A stretch of DNA of 64,000 bases, from positions 744,001 through 808,000 of the forward strand of contig JAGTWJ010000013.1 of the NCBI GenBank assembly GCA_020064725.1, written 5' to 3'. A program made the position numbers and the translations under genes. Each line of letters opens with the position of its first letter. Within the stretch, counting starts at the first letter, position 1. Positions 61,647 through 64,000 of the stretch are shown in pieces. The notes under the pieces were generated by a model. It did not search any database, was not told the DNA's origin, and saw only the letters and a list, made by a program, of their open reading frames with translations. This DNA comes from Drechslerella dactyloides. Lineage: Eukaryota > Ascomycota > Orbiliomycetes > Orbiliales > Orbiliaceae.

Positions 61647-63393
61647 GCGATGTTTAGAGCAGGTAGATGAGTTGTTCATGATGTTGTGCTCCACCGGAAT
61701 CCAGTTCATGATTCACTTATCAATTTCATTTTTAAAGTTTACTTTCGTTGCACGCAGTTCAGCCATACCACCCTTTCGGGAATAATTATAAATACTTATG
61801 AAGCATTTGTGGTACTTTGAAATTCGCTAGTGTGCCATCTGATGCCCATCGAATCCGTTCGAATCGTGGATGAACTTGCTTTTGTTTTCGTTCTGCAGCT
61901 TGGCTTTCAAAGTTTCTGGGGGTCCTACGATTGTGTTTGCCAACAGAGCCTATATCGGGTGTGATAAGCTGCTTGATTCATGCATGTAGTTAGCCTAAAA
62001 GCCGAATATTCGAATATATATCTACGTCCAGATACTTCGGGTGCCGAGACTTCAATGGTATGCTGCATGCTGGCTCCTTTGCAAACTCATTGGACAAGCC
62101 AGCGGCACCTTGCTGCCAGATTTTCTCATTAATCCCGATGGTGGGGGGAGGGGCCAGTCTTTCTATCGACTGGCGGATAGATCAGATGACGCCTTGGAGA
62201 ACTTTTCTGGAAGCTTTACAAGCTGGCCAGCCCTGTATGCGCTGGCCAGCTCCCGCGTTGGGACCATGTTCTGACCAATCAGAGGACTAAAAAGCTGTGC
62301 AAACTCTAGGTTAGTGTCCGGAATGTAGCTATCGGCTCTGCAGGAATGTGGAGATCCCATCCCACCTCTGGTGGCAAAAAACGTCGACAGCCGCTAAGGG
62401 CTGTGGCTAGACCTGGATCCCTTGTCATGTCTCGTCTTGTCTTCCTTCAGCTCTGCGGACTAAGTAAGTACTCGGATTGTACATATGTCATTCTGCAGGT
62501 AATTCGATCCTCAATTAGCAAAGTGCAAAGCTATGCAGCCAATCGCACGTAGTCAAGTTCCTTCAGCCTATCCCAAGCGACCCATGGCTTTTGCGCTGCT
62601 AAATCATCACGAGTATCCAGGTCGTTCTTCATGCAGCTTGCAGACGCACGATACTAACAGTGCCCAAAGCTCAAGAGAAACTTCTCGTTTGGATCCCCGC
62701 TGCGGGCATAGCTCTGACATCTGATCATGATGGACTGGTCTGACGTGTTATAGCCACCAAACTTCTTACGGACCTCCCGGAATCCTATACCTGAATGGCC
62801 GGAAGCGTCATCCAGTACTGCGCATGCAATATGCGCTGTCCTGGATCTGTCCAGTTGTATTGATAGGAGGCGCCTAAGCAGCTCTGCATAGAACCTTCGC
62901 CATCCTAGACATGCGTGTGAAGACCTGCACTCTTGACTGGCGGGACATGGGGGAATGGCCATCCCCAAGGATTGTGCTGCGAGGCATCCGATATCGATGA
63001 GGTATACCGCAAGGTTCCTGGTTAGGCTTGTACCAATCGGGGAGGGGGTCTTGCCTTGTTGCAATAGCTGAATCGGGTCGGGTGTTCGGATACGGTTGAT
63101 AGATATAAAAGTCTATATAACTTCACAATGTCGTGACAGCCTCCTGGTCTATCTTGTTGATTTTGGAAACCTCAGACACGCTGCCAACCTCACCGTCGAA
63201 CAATTGCACATTCAACATGTTAAACCTTATCCGAAATATCTTTAACATAAATCCTACTTTTCAATTGAACCTTGCCCACTAGACTATGTACCATGCCCTG
63301 CATTGGTCACGAATAACTCTTTCTCGCAAATATTCTAAAGTTTTCCTGCAGCACTTTCATTCTACACATTTATATCTAGTAACACCAGTCAAA
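61647..63393. other. intergenic region between the NACHT-TPR gene and the last gene
   Basis: 1.75 kb. Short open frames on both strands, including a 136-codon one on the minus strand (62654-63064) without an ATG, show no recognisable domain. Pieces such as 62.0-62.3 kb read like decayed coding sequence, but nothing could be matched. The last 250 bases are AT-rich and are the likely promoter of the gene at 63394. Confidence 0.45.
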
Positions 63394-64000
63394 ATGGCCA
63401 TTGACCAACGTAGCCAAGTTTCGACTGATCTCATCAGGGCCATCATGGCCAAGATCCCGGAAAAGCTGGCCGAGAAGCATATCGAGCTCTCACCAGAGCG
63501 AAAATATGTCTTCGAGATACCCTCCACGAAGGGCGTCGACCTCAGGAAGATTAACATTAAAGATCGAGTTAAGACAGCTATAGATGAATGCGTCAAATCA
63601 ATTGAAGTAAATCTTCCAGATGATGTTGATGAGGCTGTTCGCAGGATCGACGAGTTGCGCGCTGGCCGCGCTGCAGGTTTGCCTGTGAAAGCATCTCAAG
63701 ATTCCGGATCAGGCGATGTTGCTGTCCCCACTACGGAATTAAGCGGCAGTATCGTTGAGAATTTCAGCCATAACGGGTGAGCAACGTGTCTGTACCTATA
63801 TTTTCCTCTGCGGTTTGCTAAAAGAATCAATTGTTATAGAGCTTCCGCTGCAAGAGGAGCCACTCGAAAGCTTAATGGAGACAATGGGGTTCTGATGCAT
63901 GCTGGCAATGCGTCAACCGCGACCACTCCTCATTCAGGCACTCTCCCTTCAAAATCACAAGGCCACCATGAAGCAAATGGCCATTTTGCTCATCAGGGGT
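63394..64000 (+). CDS. hypothetical protein, 5' part only (runs off the window)
   Basis: Exon 1 is 63394-63776; a GTGAGC donor and TTATAG acceptor lead to exon 2 from 63840, which stays open to the window end; 181 residues are visible. The first about 95 residues look like a small folded domain rich in Lys, Glu, Ile and Val (KIPEKLAEKHIEL, ERKYVFEIPS, DRVKTAIDECVKSIEV, DDVDEAVRRIDELRAG). After that the sequence is Ser/Gly/Asn/His-rich and probably disordered. I recognise no family. It follows the NACHT-TPR gene on the same strand after 1.75 kb, so a shared role is only a guess. The real protein is longer and may carry its main domain downstream. Confidence 0.65.

Noticed and set aside
62654..63064. 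136-codon minus-strand frame
   Set aside because: No ATG at its start and no family match; noted only as possible decayed sequence.

Overview
The window is nuclear DNA of a filamentous ascomycete (Pezizomycotina). The evidence is that nearly all genes carry short GT-AG introns (mostly about 50-80 nt) with fungal branch sites of the CTAAC/CTAAT type, and that their products are typically fungal: an ApsA/Num1 cortical protein, a Rom2-type RhoGEF, the fungal-specific V-ATPase c' subunit, Spt8, and a NACHT-TPR STAND protein. The species cannot be named from sequence alone. Gene models were built by joining exons by hand. Every multi-exon model below keeps frame across all junctions, but none was checked against transcripts or databases.

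Layout, left to right. (1) 1-8.2 kb, sparse: a small Cys-rich protein (1798-2187, +) and a 605-aa OTT_1508-like deaminase (6338-8234, -). (2) 9.4-25.2 kb, core signalling and metabolism: Rom2-like RhoGEF (-), V-ATPase c' (+), a PKA catalytic subunit (+) and a mitochondrial-type acyl-CoA synthetase (+). (3) 26-34 kb: an SF1 helicase with NF-X1 zinc fingers (+, related to RNA-silencing helicases Hrr1/SAD-3/ZNFX1), SAGA subunit Spt8 (+), and a 130-aa unknown protein (-). (4) 36.6-41.4 kb: the ApsA/Num1 cortical anchor (-) with a very long VEK/VPVE repeat. (5) 41.4-48.6 kb: a 7.3-kb block with no supportable gene, rich in simple repeats and becoming AT-rich on its right side. (6) 48.6-57 kb: a membrane-anchored steryl-ester-hydrolase-type lipase (-), Vps34 PI3-kinase (-) and Cwc24 splicing factor (-). 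(7) 58-64 kb, accessory: a NACHT-TPR NLR-like protein (+) and the 5' part of an unknown gene (+) that runs off the window.

The middle genes are unrelated housekeeping functions and do not form a pathway. RhoGEF, PKA, ApsA and Vps34 are all conserved growth, polarity and trafficking regulators. No secondary-metabolite cluster, intact transposon, rRNA, tRNA or CRISPR was found. The most individual content lies at the two ends (deaminase; NLR plus neighbour) and in unusual gene architecture: a start codon alone in a 3-nt exon in vps34, micro-exons in vma11, and a kinase whose own ATG lies at the start of exon 2.
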